In this document: one piece after another, positions 43,564 through 52,808 of the stretch | Layout: the number at the start of each line of letters is the position of its first letter | How positions within the stretch are numbered: position 1 is the stretch's first letter | Assembly (NCBI RefSeq): GCF_047308265.1 | Contig: NZ_JBKQWY010000002.1 | Coordinates: 310,001 to 374,000, forward strand | DNA length: 64,000 nucleotides | Direction of reading: 5' to 3' | Source of the DNA: Maricaulis sp047308265 | GTDB lineage: Bacteria > Pseudomonadota > Alphaproteobacteria > Caulobacterales > Maricaulaceae | Position numbers and translations under genes: made by a program | Notes under the pieces: generated by a model | The model's database searches: none | Seen by the model: the letters and a program-made list of their open reading frames with translations, nothing else | Told to the model about the DNA's origin: nothing

Positions 43564-44259
43564 ATGCTTCATGCTCTCATCACCGGTGCCAATCGCGGCC
43601 TGGGTCTGGAACACACCCGTCAGCTTTTGCAGCGCGGCTGGAAAGTGACGGCCGCGTGCCGCGATCCGCAAAGTGCGAGCGAGCTGGCCGGGCTGGACAC
43701 TGGAGAAGGTGAGCTGGTTGTGGTGGCGTATGACGCCACGGATCTTGCTGCGCCGGCGCGACTGGCAGACACCCTCACAGATCCGATCGATCTCCTGTTC
43801 GCCAATGCGGGATTGATGACGCGCGAAACACGCACATTCGGGTCCGCGGCCAATGAGGCCTTCATCGACGAAATGCGGGTGAATGCACTGGCTCCGCTGG
43901 CCCTGGTCGAAGCCCTGGCGGACAAGGTTGCAGCGTCCGAGATGAAAGTCATCGCCCTGCAAACCAGCCGCATGGGCTCCATCGCCGATAATGATAGCGG
44001 TGGGGCATACGGGTATCGTGCATCCAAAGCCGCGCTGAACGCTGTTGGCAAATCGCTCAGTATCGACCTGGCCGATCGGGGCATTGTGACCGTCTTGCTG
44101 CACCCGGGCTGGGTGAAGACCGATATGGGCGGTCCGAACGGTCTGCTCACCATCCCCGAAGCGGTATCCGGTCAGCTCGACCTGATTGCCCGCGCATTCA
44201 AGAATCCGGCGATGAATGGCCGCTTCTTCCACGTCTCGGGTGAAGATCTCGCCTGGTAG
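43564..44259 (+). CDS. SDR-family oxidoreductase (C-factor-like)
   Basis: 231 aa, AAAGGACG before ATG. Gly motif ITGANRGLGLEHTRQL, NAG motif LFANAGLM, catalytic YRASKAALNAV. The ending LHPGWVKTDMGGPNGLLTIPEAVSG is the CsgA/C-factor subfamily pattern. Substrate unknown. It follows the synthase-like gene by 32 bp. Confidence 0.82.
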   Translation: MLHALITGANRGLGLEHTRQLLQRGWKVTAACRDPQSASELAGLDTGEGELVVVAYDATDLAAPARLADTLTDPIDLLFANAGLMTRETRTFGSAANEAFIDEMRVNALAPLALVEALADKVAASEMKVIALQTSRMGSIADNDSGGAYGYRASKAALNAVGKSLSIDLADRGIVTVLLHPGWVKTDMGGPNGLLTIPEAVSGQLDLIARAFKNPAMNGRFFHVSGEDLAW

Positions 44260-44268
44260 ACGCCTGAT

Positions 44269-44316
44269 CGGACGACGGTATTCGTCCGGCCAACCCGTTT
44301 CTGGACAATCGTCCAG
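44269..44316. terminator. Two hairpins between convergent genes
   Basis: CGGACGA/TCGTCCG (44269-44288) and CTGGAC/GTCCAG (44301-44316) lie between the SDR and S9 peptidase stops. Neither has a T-run. Termination role is likely but weakly supported. Confidence 0.4.
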
Positions 44317-44364
44317 ACGGCTCCGGACAGGTCTTGTCAGAAACTGGCACGTGTGCGGCGGGGA

Positions 44365-46329
44365 TTACTCCCCGCCGATATGGGTGTCGAGGAAGCGGAT
44401 CACATTGTCCAGAACGGTCTCGCGGGTCGAGGCACTGGTGAGCCAGTGATCCCCCTCGTCCATGCGAATAAACTCCACCGGCTTGCCCGCGCGCCGCAGC
44501 GCATCGCGCATGTCTTCACTCTGGGAAATCGGTACCACGGTATCCTCCTGGCCATGGATCAGGAGGACCGGGATCTGGATTGCCTCGGCGTGGAAGCGCG
44601 GTGACAGCCTGCGCAGGTTCTGACGCCGACCCTCATCATTGTCATCGAGAATGGCCTCGTCCCAATAATCAACGACCCAGTGATGTCGGCCATACCGTTC
44701 GCGAACAAAACGCAGTAACCCCTGGATGTCTGTTACAGGTGCGATGGCTGCCGCGCATTGATACTGGTCCGGTGTGAAGGCGGCTCCGGCGAGAGCGGCA
44801 TAACCGCCATAGCTGGCGCCGAGAATGCAGATGCGATCCGTATCCGCATAACCGGCCGTGACAAGGGCGGCGGCGGCATCGGTCACATCGTGTTGCATGA
44901 CCCCCGTGCCCCATTCGCCGTAGCCGGCCTCTTCCCAGTCGCGGCCATAACCTTCCGATCCACGGAAATTGGGCTGGACGACCATGTAACCGCGCGCTGC
45001 CAGGAAATGGGCCAGATAGTCGAAACCACCCGTATCCCGGGATGCGGGCCCGCCATGCGGTAGCACGACGGTCGGATGAGGACCCTCACCGGCGGGCAGG
45101 GTCAGATAGGCCGGGATGCGAACGCCATCGCGCGCGGGATATTCGATAGACATGCGTGTGGGCAGGTCCAGCTCATCCAGTTGCGGATACTGCGACATGA
45201 TCGATATGAATTGACCGGACTGGCGGTCAAAAAGGTAGTATTCCCGTGGTGCAAATTCATACTCCAGGGACAGCAGGATTTTCTGGCGGTCCTCGGACCA
45301 GTCGCGGATCAAGGGGTAGACATCGGGCAGGCGTTCGGTGAGCTGCGCCGCGATCTCTGCCAGCTCTGGATCAATCCATTCAATCTCCAGCATGTCTGAG
45401 TGATAGGCCGCGCCAACCACACGATTGGTGTAGGGGTCCCGGATCGCGGTGGCGAGGTCATAGGTGTCGTGTTCAAAAACCGTACCGTTGAACTCGCCCG
45501 TTTCCAGCGAGACGGAGTAAAGACCGCGCCGAATATCCTCCTTTAATCCAGAGAACAAAGTCGTCACACCCAGATCACCATTGGCCAGAAGCCCGACGGT
45601 GGAATAGGCCATGCGCTCGGCGTCTTCATCCTCCGCAATGATCTCCCAGTTCCCATCTCTTTGAACCCGCAGGCGCTGGAGGTTGCGCTCCTGATTATAC
45701 TCGACGCGCGCAACGGGCTCGCCCGCGTCATTAATCACCCAGTCGACGGTTGATGCGGACCCGCTCGCCATGGTCGACACACCTCGTGACAGCGGATCCA
45801 CACCAAACAGGTCAAGGCTTCGCCGGGTGTCGCGGGCGGGAATCAGGACCCGGCCGGTCGCATCATGGATGCCCTCAATACGCCCCATATTCACATTCAG
45901 GCCGGTCCGAGCGCTGCTCTCCAGGAGTTGGCGGGATGCCATGTCGTTCTGGATGTCAAAGGCGAAAACGGCGGAAAAATCATAGCGGCCAGTATACCGG
46001 ACAAACCGGGTCGCCTCGCTCGCCGAGAGTAAAACGACTCGATTGCTGGCCCAGCGGAGGTTTTGGGGACGGATCTCGGTGACAATCGCGCCTGTCTGCT
46101 CGCCGGTCCCGAAGTCGTAGACAAACAGAATGCGTTCGCCCTGGGAGTTACTGATAAACGCGACCCGGCGTCCATCCGGAGAGAGGGCAGGAAGGTGGAA
46201 ATTGGGCAAGGCTGCGAAATCCTCGACGCGTACCTGTTGGGCTTGCGCGGTGAGGGATGCCGCACTCCATTGGACCACGGCCAAGACAAGGCCCAGAAGG
46301 CCGACGAATCCCAATTTCATTGCACGCAT
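44365..46329 (-). CDS. Exported S9 family (prolyl oligopeptidase-type) peptidase
   Basis: 654 aa from the ATG at 46329, eight bases after GGAGGGAG. A signal peptide (LGFVGLLGLVLAVVQWSAASLTAQAQ) leads into a beta-propeller-like N-terminal domain with repeated WDxx-type strands (ALSPDGRRVAFISNSQGE). The C-terminal alpha/beta hydrolase has nucleophile GASYGGYAAL, Asp in HGQEDTVVP and His in DEGDHWL. It is a periplasmic dipeptidyl- or acylaminoacyl-peptidase, with specificity unknown. Confidence 0.87.
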   Translation of the reverse strand: MRAMKLGFVGLLGLVLAVVQWSAASLTAQAQQVRVEDFAALPNFHLPALSPDGRRVAFISNSQGERILFVYDFGTGEQTGAIVTEIRPQNLRWASNRVVLLSASEATRFVRYTGRYDFSAVFAFDIQNDMASRQLLESSARTGLNVNMGRIEGIHDATGRVLIPARDTRRSLDLFGVDPLSRGVSTMASGSASTVDWVINDAGEPVARVEYNQERNLQRLRVQRDGNWEIIAEDEDAERMAYSTVGLLANGDLGVTTLFSGLKEDIRRGLYSVSLETGEFNGTVFEHDTYDLATAIRDPYTNRVVGAAYHSDMLEIEWIDPELAEIAAQLTERLPDVYPLIRDWSEDRQKILLSLEYEFAPREYYLFDRQSGQFISIMSQYPQLDELDLPTRMSIEYPARDGVRIPAYLTLPAGEGPHPTVVLPHGGPASRDTGGFDYLAHFLAARGYMVVQPNFRGSEGYGRDWEEAGYGEWGTGVMQHDVTDAAAALVTAGYADTDRICILGASYGGYAALAGAAFTPDQYQCAAAIAPVTDIQGLLRFVRERYGRHHWVVDYWDEAILDDNDEGRRQNLRRLSPRFHAEAIQIPVLLIHGQEDTVVPISQSEDMRDALRRAGKPVEFIRMDEGDHWLTSASTRETVLDNVIRFLDTHIGGE

Positions 46330-46506
46330 CAGACACACTCCCTCCATGTGCGTGCAACATCGCAGATGCCGATCCAAGATTGCAACCGGGATTGTGCGGT
46401 TCAAGGTGTTCGCAAACGACTTGGTTAAAAAATGGGACCGCTACCACAATCTGTGATATCCTCGTCTCGAGCATCAAAAGATGCCGGGTTTCGGGGAGAG
46501 AAACAG

Positions 46507-47772
46507 ATGATGTCCAGACTGAAGGTCTCAAGATTGACCGGCGCGTTTGTTGCGGCGTGTTGGATGATGAGCGCCGGCGCCGCATCGGGGCAGGGATTGC
46601 CGGCCAGTGTGAGCGAGCCCTATGCGCGCTATCAGACGGCCCAGGCTGCGGGGGATGCACAGGCCGCGGAACAGGCCGCCGGAGAGGCCTATCGTGCGGC
46701 CCGGGCTGAAGGGCTTGATCTGAACACGATCGGTGTTCTGGCCGAGATCTACGGCTATCTGGCCCGGCAGAACGGAGACGGTGAAACCGGGGCGGAAATC
46801 CTCACAGAGGCGGCCCAGATTGCAGACAGCGTCGAGTCCCCCGCAGGTGATCGATTGTGGCGCTGGTCGCTGGCAGCCTTCTCGGTCCGCGATCTCGGTC
46901 AGACCGAGACCGCACTGCGCTATTCAAGCCACGCCCTTGAGGCAGGGGCTGACCTGGATGCTCCCGACAACGAGGCTCGCGATCTGATGGCGCAGATGCG
47001 CTATTTGCGCATCAGACTGTTGCGTGCGTCGGGCGAGATGTCGGCCCTGGGTGAAGAGGTGGGGCCTGCGATCGAAAGCTATCAGGTCGCCGGATGGCCG
47101 CTCGATGCCCGCTATGCCGTCACATATTCGCATGGCGCAGCCGCGGCTTTCCAGTTTGAGGCCTATGAGGATGCCGCCACGGCTTATTTGATCGCGTCGG
47201 ACCTTCTGTTCGCAGAAGGCGCTGAGCCGGCCATGGTCTGGAATGCGCGGGCCTATAGCCGTCTGGCCGAGCTGATTGCCTGGGCCGGCGATGAAACGGC
47301 GCTGGATCAACGCCTGGCCAGTGATGTGATCTTCCAGCAGATGGCAGAACAGCATGCGGCCGCGACCACGGCGCTGGAAGGCGCAGAGATCTGGTCCCGT
47401 CCGGGTTTTGTGGATGCGGTGCTCGAAGAACGTGTCTCACCAGCCTATCCGGAGACGACGGGTACTGACGAGCCGCAGGGTTTTGTCCTGGCCCGTTTTA
47501 CAGTGCGTGCAGACGGCTCGACCGATGCGGTGGAGATTGTTTCTGAAATCCCCGGTGGTTTGTTCGCCGAGGCGGCAATAGACGCAGTGTCGCAGTGGAG
47601 ATATGCGCCGGCCACGCTTCAGGGTGATCCGGTGGACCGCCCCGCAATGACCGAATTGCTCAGCTTCATGCCCGGTCAGACCGTCGGTGTGCAAACCGAT
47701 CCGTTTGAAGGTCTTGGAAACATCCAGATTTCGGCACCTCCGCCCGCCGAGGCGCCACGCGGACCGCGCTGA
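46507..47772 (+). CDS. Periplasmic TPR-like protein with TonB C-terminal domain
   Basis: 421 aa from the ATG at 46507 (GGGGAG seven bases before its A). A signal peptide ends near ASGQG. Residues about 40-290 are helical repeats resembling TPRs (PYARYQTAQAAGDAQAAEQAAGEAYRAA ...). The C-terminus is a TonB-CTD-like fold, RVSPAYPETTGTDEPQGFVLARFTVRADGSTDAVEIV and AIDAVSQWRYAPA. There is no N-terminal TonB anchor, so it is not a classical TonB. A similar but diverged gene lies at 49376 across trmFO. Confidence 0.75.
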   Translation: MMSRLKVSRLTGAFVAACWMMSAGAASGQGLPASVSEPYARYQTAQAAGDAQAAEQAAGEAYRAARAEGLDLNTIGVLAEIYGYLARQNGDGETGAEILTEAAQIADSVESPAGDRLWRWSLAAFSVRDLGQTETALRYSSHALEAGADLDAPDNEARDLMAQMRYLRIRLLRASGEMSALGEEVGPAIESYQVAGWPLDARYAVTYSHGAAAAFQFEAYEDAATAYLIASDLLFAEGAEPAMVWNARAYSRLAELIAWAGDETALDQRLASDVIFQQMAEQHAAATTALEGAEIWSRPGFVDAVLEERVSPAYPETTGTDEPQGFVLARFTVRADGSTDAVEIVSEIPGGLFAEAAIDAVSQWRYAPATLQGDPVDRPAMTELLSFMPGQTVGVQTDPFEGLGNIQISAPPPAEAPRGPR

Positions 47773-47794
47773 GGCTCTTCCCCGGACCGGACCA

Positions 47795-47816
47795 GGCCGG
47801 GACTTCGGTCCCGGCC
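47795..47816. terminator. Perfect UUCG-loop hairpin between convergent genes
   Basis: GGCCGGGAC, loop TTCG, then GTCCCGGCC: nine pairs with the very stable UUCG tetraloop. It has no T-run on either strand; it may stabilise or terminate both the TonB-domain gene and trmFO transcripts. Confidence 0.55.
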
Positions 47817-47827
47817 GTGTTGGGTGA

Positions 47828-49225
47828 TCAGGCCGGGCTGTGTGCAGACCAGCTCGCCAGATCGGTGAGCGCCCGGGCCGACATAAGCTTTTTCTTGGCC
47901 ACGGATTTCGCTTTGCCACGAATACGATTGCCCTCCGCATCCCGCGAGGGCGCCTGCATTTCCGGAAAGAGACCGAAATTCACATTCATGGGTTGGAAAC
48001 TGCCCTTGCCATGACTGATATGGCCACCGGTCACATGCGCGATCAGGGCACCGAGCGCTGTGGTGGGAGGCGGTGCGGGCAAGGCATGCCCCAGGCGTTC
48101 TGCTGCCGCATAACGCCCGGCCAGCAGGCCCATGGCGGCGCTCTCCACATAACCTTCAACGCCGATCAGCTGACCGGCGAACCGCAGGCGCGGCTGGGAT
48201 TTCAGGCGCAGCTGCGCGTCGAGAAGTTTGGGTGAGTTGAGGAAAGTGTTGCGGTGGATGCCGCCAAGGCGTGCAAACTGTGCCTCGTCGAGCCCGGGGA
48301 TCATGCGGAAGACCTCGGTCTGGGCGCCGTACCGCATCTTGGTCTGGAAGCCGACAAGATTGAACAGCGTGCCCAGGGCATTGTCCTGACGCAGCTGGAC
48401 GATGGCGTGCGGTTTGCGATCCGGTTCGTGGGGGTTGGTCAGGCCGACCGGTTTCATCGGTCCATGACGCAAGGTTTCACGCCCGCGTTCAGCCATCACC
48501 TCGATGGGCAGGCACCCATCAAAATAGGGTGTGTCTTCCCACTCCTTGAATTCGGTCTTGGGTGCATCGAGCAGGGCGTCGATGAACGCGTTGTACTGCG
48601 CCTCGTCCATCGGGCAGTTGAGATAGGCCTTGCGATCAGCATCGGTCTCGCCCTTGTCATAGCGCGACTGGAACCAGGCCTTATCCATGTTGACACTATC
48701 GCGATGCACCACCGGGGCGATGGCATCGAAGAAGGCCAGCTCGCCTTCACCGGTCAGCTGGAGAATGGCATCTGACAGGCTGTCAGACGTGAGCGGACCG
48801 GTCGCCACGATGACGCTGTCCCAGTCTTCTGGGGGGAGGGCGGGGATTTCCTCGCGCCGGATTTCGACAAGCGGATGATCGGACAGGCGCTGTGTCACGG
48901 CTGCCGAGAACTGGTCGCGATCCACCGCCAGGGCGCCGCCGGCCGGAAGCCGGTTGTTGTCGCCCTCTCCCATGATAATGGAATCGAGGCGTCGCATCTC
49001 TTCGTGCAACAGGCCGACCGCGTTGGTTTCGTGATCATCCGAGCGGAAGGAATTGGAGCACACCAGTTCGGCCAGGCCATCGGTGTGGTGGGCGTCGGTG
49101 CCCTTCACGCCGCGCATTTCATGGAGAATGACGGGAATGCCGGCCCGGGCCAGCTGCCAGCTCGCCTCGGAGCCTGCCATGCCGCCGCCAATCACGTGGA
49201 CGGGTTTGATATCGCTGTGTGTCAT
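47828..49225 (-). CDS. trmFO: Folate-dependent tRNA (uracil-54-C5)-methyltransferase
   Basis: 465 aa from the ATG at 49225, chosen to give the usual short lead to the FAD motif HVIGGGMAGSEASWQLA. Ten more codons upstream are open. GTDAHHTDGLAELVCSNSFRS and KGSFQPMNVNFGLFP are TrmFO signatures. It makes the T of the tRNA T-loop using methylene-tetrahydrofolate and FADH2. Confidence 0.92.
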   Translation of the reverse strand: MTHSDIKPVHVIGGGMAGSEASWQLARAGIPVILHEMRGVKGTDAHHTDGLAELVCSNSFRSDDHETNAVGLLHEEMRRLDSIIMGEGDNNRLPAGGALAVDRDQFSAAVTQRLSDHPLVEIRREEIPALPPEDWDSVIVATGPLTSDSLSDAILQLTGEGELAFFDAIAPVVHRDSVNMDKAWFQSRYDKGETDADRKAYLNCPMDEAQYNAFIDALLDAPKTEFKEWEDTPYFDGCLPIEVMAERGRETLRHGPMKPVGLTNPHEPDRKPHAIVQLRQDNALGTLFNLVGFQTKMRYGAQTEVFRMIPGLDEAQFARLGGIHRNTFLNSPKLLDAQLRLKSQPRLRFAGQLIGVEGYVESAAMGLLAGRYAAAERLGHALPAPPPTTALGALIAHVTGGHISHGKGSFQPMNVNFGLFPEMQAPSRDAEGNRIRGKAKSVAKKKLMSARALTDLASWSAHSPA

Positions 49226-49375
49226 GGGCGGCATATCGATCCGCATGGCAGGCAAGTCAAGTCAGGCCTTCAGACTCGCTTGTTTCGTAAAAGCGCGAAG
49301 CCGGAATAATCCCTCTTGTGTGAACGGAGTTCGCATCTACTTCATTCCCGCAGGAGTTGTTTCAGGAGATCTGGT

Positions 49376-50518
49376 ATGCGTATGCGGTTTTTCGGTCATG
49401 TGGTGGCTTGGGTCGCGGGTCCGTTGATGTTGGGCTCGGCAGCGTCAGCATTGCCGCCCAGTGTGATGGAAGCCTATGGGGTGTTCAGCCAGGCGCATGC
49501 GCAGGGTGATACAGAAACTGCGCTGATGGCAGCCCGCCAGGCCGTCGAGGCAGCAGAGGCAGAAGGCATTGCAGCGGGCGCGATGGGCTCCCTGCTGGAA
49601 AATTATGCGTTCTATCTGACACAAACGGGTGATTTCACCGAAGCGGAAGCACGCTGGGTCCAGGCGGCGAATCTTGCGGCCGGTCAGGACGGTATGATCC
49701 GGAACGTTGTCTGGCGGTTCTACAATGCCGCCCTGGTGTCCCTGCAGCTTGACGACAACGAGGCTGGTGAACGCGCGGAGGCGCATCTCGAGCGCGCTGT
49801 CGAGGCCCTGGAAAGCGATAGCGCTCTTGCCAATGGGGATGCAGAGCTGGTTGGACAGGTGCGCTACTTGCAGACCCGAATGGCGTTTGCCGCTGGCCGA
49901 CCCAACCGCATGCTCGAACCTGCAAGTCAGGCCATTGCCGCCTTTGAGCACAGCAATCGGGCACCGGATCAGGTGTATGGCCTGGCACACTATTATCGCG
50001 GGGTTGCCGCCCTCTATCGTGAACAATGGGCGGATGCGAACTACCACATGCATCTGGCCGGGGACGTGTTCGCCTTTGTGGGACAATCCCGTGAGGATGC
50101 ATCACGTGCCTGGGCCCTCATGAACTACGCCCAACTTGTGGGCGAGGGTAGCGCAATGCGCGGAGTCGCCGAGCGTCTGGAGAGTTCGAGCCTCCATGCT
50201 CTTCTTGTCGATGTTGAAACCGGGACACGACCTGAGCGTCCGGGTCTGATTCCGGCCGTTCTGCAGGAGCAACGTGCTGTGCGCTACCCCCAGATGGCCG
50301 CGTCGTCCGGTATCGAGGGTATTGTCGTGGCTCAGTTCGATGTGAGCGAAGACGGTCAACCAGAGAATTTCGAGATTGTGATGGAGGTGCCGAGAGGTGT
50401 CTTTGACACAGCTGTCGAAGGGGCAATCAGCGATTGGGAGTTTGAACCGGCCCGCCTAGGAGGTCAGACCGTACGCGAAGAGGGACGAGTCTATCACTTT
50501 ACGTTCAAACTGCGCTAG
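49376..50518 (+). CDS. Periplasmic TPR-like protein with TonB C-terminal domain, paralogue
   Basis: 380 aa from the ATG at 49376 (GGAG seven bases upstream). Signal peptide to SAASA, then helical repeats starting PPSVMEAYGVFSQAHAQGDTETALMAARQAVEAAEAEG that parallel the first 200 residues of the 46507 product. The C-terminal domain AVRYPQMAASSGIEGIVVAQFDVSEDGQPENFEIVMEVPRGVFDTAVEGAISDWEFEPA is a TonB-CTD-like fold. Function unknown. It and the 46507 gene flank trmFO. Confidence 0.75.
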   Translation: MRMRFFGHVVAWVAGPLMLGSAASALPPSVMEAYGVFSQAHAQGDTETALMAARQAVEAAEAEGIAAGAMGSLLENYAFYLTQTGDFTEAEARWVQAANLAAGQDGMIRNVVWRFYNAALVSLQLDDNEAGERAEAHLERAVEALESDSALANGDAELVGQVRYLQTRMAFAAGRPNRMLEPASQAIAAFEHSNRAPDQVYGLAHYYRGVAALYREQWADANYHMHLAGDVFAFVGQSREDASRAWALMNYAQLVGEGSAMRGVAERLESSSLHALLVDVETGTRPERPGLIPAVLQEQRAVRYPQMAASSGIEGIVVAQFDVSEDGQPENFEIVMEVPRGVFDTAVEGAISDWEFEPARLGGQTVREEGRVYHFTFKLR

Positions 50519-50544
50519 GCGCGGTGACCGCGGTCAGGGGGCAG

Positions 50545-50568
50545 CCGGGGCATCTGATGCCCCGGTTT
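50545..50568 (+). terminator. Terminator after the second TonB-domain gene
   Basis: CCGGGGCAT and ATGCCCCGG form a perfect nine-pair stem with loop CTG, followed by TTT. Confidence 0.7.
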
Positions 50569-50621
50569 GCCTGTGCGGGCCGGTCGGTCTAAGTCACGGT
50601 CAGCTGACCGGATACTGACCC

Positions 50622-51515
50622 ATGACACCGACCCCGACCGCCTTGCCCCTTCTGCCCACCGTATGGACCACCTGGTTCTGGCTCGTCCGCAATCTGCCAG
50701 CCGTGGCCATGATGGGGCTGCCCTATACGGCGCTTTATGCTCTGTCCCTGATCTGGATGCAGATCGGGCCGGTCGGAGCGCTGGCCGGCGTCGGTGGTTT
50801 CCTAATTTCCCTCTCCGGTCTTCTCGCCATGCTCGCCTTTCAAGGCGCCGTGTTCCGCATGCATGGCCGTGGCGAAGCCGGAGGGCTGGGAGCATTGCGT
50901 CTGGGTGCCGATGAGGGGCGTTTGTTTATTGTCCAGCTCCTGGTCGGGTTTCTGGTTCTTCTGGTGGCTATTCTTGCGGTGATATTCTGGGCCGCCGTCC
51001 AGGTGTCCATTGCCAATGGTGTCCTGCAGGCCAACGGAATCGACCCGGAGAACAACCCCTATGACGCGGCGACTGTGATGAGCTTGTATGGCCCGTCGGA
51101 GATTGTTGTCCTTGTGATCGTCTCCCTCATCGTGATCGCGGCCATGGGCTGGCTGATTGCCCGTCTTGCACTGGCCTATCCGGCGACCATCATCCGCGGG
51201 CGAATCCAGGTCATGAAAATCTGGCCGGTGAGCAATCAAAACGCCTGGCGGATCACATTGGTCGCGGCGCTGACCCTGATCCCGGTCATGCTTGTGGAGA
51301 TCGGTCTCTACGAAATCGCCGTGATGATTGTGGGATCGTCTTTCCTGGAGACGGTTCAGCGCGGTGTGGAAGCGGATGTCGCCGGTTTCGCCCGCGGACA
51401 GGCCTGGATGCGCTGGATTGGCCTCTTTACTCTGATCAATTTACCGCTGCAGGCTGCTCTGTTCTCGGGTGTGTTCCTGTTCCTGTCACCGCAGGACCGC
51501 TCCCAGGACGGTTGA
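50622..51515 (+). CDS. Polytopic membrane protein, paralogue 1 of 3
   Basis: 297 aa with about six hydrophobic helices. An N-terminal amphipathic lead (PTVWTTWFWLVRNLPAVAMMG) precedes the first helix. A conserved segment, ALRLGADEGRLF, comes just before the third helix and matches RLGGDELRL and QMGGDELRT in the two downstream genes. Later, RLALAYPATIIRGR ... NAWRITL corresponds to their R-LS-A--IRDRKFRFFESW-ATRG region. Function unknown. It starts a same-strand array of three related genes. Confidence 0.65.
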   Translation: MTPTPTALPLLPTVWTTWFWLVRNLPAVAMMGLPYTALYALSLIWMQIGPVGALAGVGGFLISLSGLLAMLAFQGAVFRMHGRGEAGGLGALRLGADEGRLFIVQLLVGFLVLLVAILAVIFWAAVQVSIANGVLQANGIDPENNPYDAATVMSLYGPSEIVVLVIVSLIVIAAMGWLIARLALAYPATIIRGRIQVMKIWPVSNQNAWRITLVAALTLIPVMLVEIGLYEIAVMIVGSSFLETVQRGVEADVAGFARGQAWMRWIGLFTLINLPLQAALFSGVFLFLSPQDRSQDG

Positions 51516-51621
51516 GGCTGCACGGGATCGACCAACGGGTGTTCCCACTCGACTTCGCCCATCGAACTGTCATCATCTCCAGCAATCTGTACGCGGTGCG
51601 AGCACTCAGGGAGGGCAGGGG

Positions 51622-52665
51622 ATGCCGGTGAAACCGTTCGATATGGGCCAGGCCATGGTCTTTTTCTTCAGCCGCTTTGGCGACAAGCCAGGGGCAGCGT
51701 TGTGGCTGATGTTCTGGCAGATTCTGGTGGTTTTTGCCGGATTGGCGGCTTTCTTCCTGATGGTGCAGGATTTTCTCGGCGAAGTCTTTGTTCACATCGA
51801 TGTGCATACGGGCGAGCCGCTCGATGATACGTTGTTTGAAGCTGAGATGCTTGAATACATGATGGGACTGCTCCTCTGGTACCCGCTGATCATTCTGGGC
51901 GCCATCATGGTCTATGCGGTGATCAAGGCGGCCTGGCTGCGCTTTCTTGTTCGCAATGAAATCGCGTCCATTATCCCCTACCGCCTCGGCGGGGATGAAT
52001 TGCGCCTTGTCGGTGTTGCGGCGATGGCCGTGTTTGTTGCGGTGTTCGGTACCATCGCATTCACCTTTGCCCTGGTGTTTGTCAGCCTGTTGATCGCCTT
52101 TGTGACAGGTAGCGGAAGCTCGGCCGCCGAAGTGTTGGGCGTGCTTGTGAGCGTTGTCTTCGCCCTTGGCGGGATTGCGCTGGTCCTCTTTGTCGCCATT
52201 CGTCTGAGCAATGCAGACGCGTTGAGTATTCGTGATCGCAAATTCCGCTTTTTCGAGAGCTGGACGGCCACGCGCGGTGTCTTTTGGCCGCTTGTGCTGT
52301 CTTATCTGGTCGTGGGCCTGGTGGGCGGTTTTGCGGCCAGCCTGGTCTCCACCTTTGTCCAGGTCGGCGTTATGGGCGCAATCCTCCCGACGCTGGAACA
52401 GCTGCAGGACGTGAATATCGACGGCATGACCGGCGAGATGCTGTTGGACATGCTATCCAGTGTTCTCCTGTCGCCCGGCATCCTGATCCCGATGATTGTG
52501 GGCACCATTCTGTCCATCGCGATACAGATTCTTCTGGAAGCCGCATTGATGGGGGTTGCCGCCTATAATGTCGTGCGTCTGGGCGGCGGTGATCTGGGTG
52601 AGGCCGAAGATGCTCCTGTGCTTGACGGCAGTCACCCGGCCGGCGCGTCGCCGACCCTGGGATAG
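51622..52665 (+). CDS. Polytopic membrane protein, paralogue 2 of 3
   Basis: 347 aa from the ATG at 51622 behind GGGAGGGCAGGGG. About six helices. The motif PYRLGGDELRLVG precedes helix three, and RLSNADALSIRDRKFRFFESWTATRGVFW lies before helix five, a Trp-Ser/Thr-x-Thr-Arg/Lys-Gly pattern shared with paralogue 3. This one has an inserted acidic loop (VDVHTGEPLDDTLFEAE) and a longer C-terminal tail. Function unknown. Confidence 0.65.
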   Translation: MPVKPFDMGQAMVFFFSRFGDKPGAALWLMFWQILVVFAGLAAFFLMVQDFLGEVFVHIDVHTGEPLDDTLFEAEMLEYMMGLLLWYPLIILGAIMVYAVIKAAWLRFLVRNEIASIIPYRLGGDELRLVGVAAMAVFVAVFGTIAFTFALVFVSLLIAFVTGSGSSAAEVLGVLVSVVFALGGIALVLFVAIRLSNADALSIRDRKFRFFESWTATRGVFWPLVLSYLVVGLVGGFAASLVSTFVQVGVMGAILPTLEQLQDVNIDGMTGEMLLDMLSSVLLSPGILIPMIVGTILSIAIQILLEAALMGVAAYNVVRLGGGDLGEAEDAPVLDGSHPAGASPTLG

Positions 52666-52680
52666 GGCCAAAGAGTGTTG

Positions 52681-52712
52681 AAAACGGGCGGTCCGTCAGG
52701 GCCGCCCGTTTT
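52681..52712 (+). terminator. Terminator after paralogue 2
   Basis: AAAACGGGCGG pairs with CCGCCCGTTTT around a ten-base loop, ending in TTTT. Confidence 0.8.
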
Positions 52713-52808
52713 GCGTGTTGTTCTGTGATGGCGGCGAGCGTACAGAGCATCGACTTGCCCGGACCCGACTGCTAATCATCCGCCCGTCAATGTGCGTGGG
52801 AGATCTCG

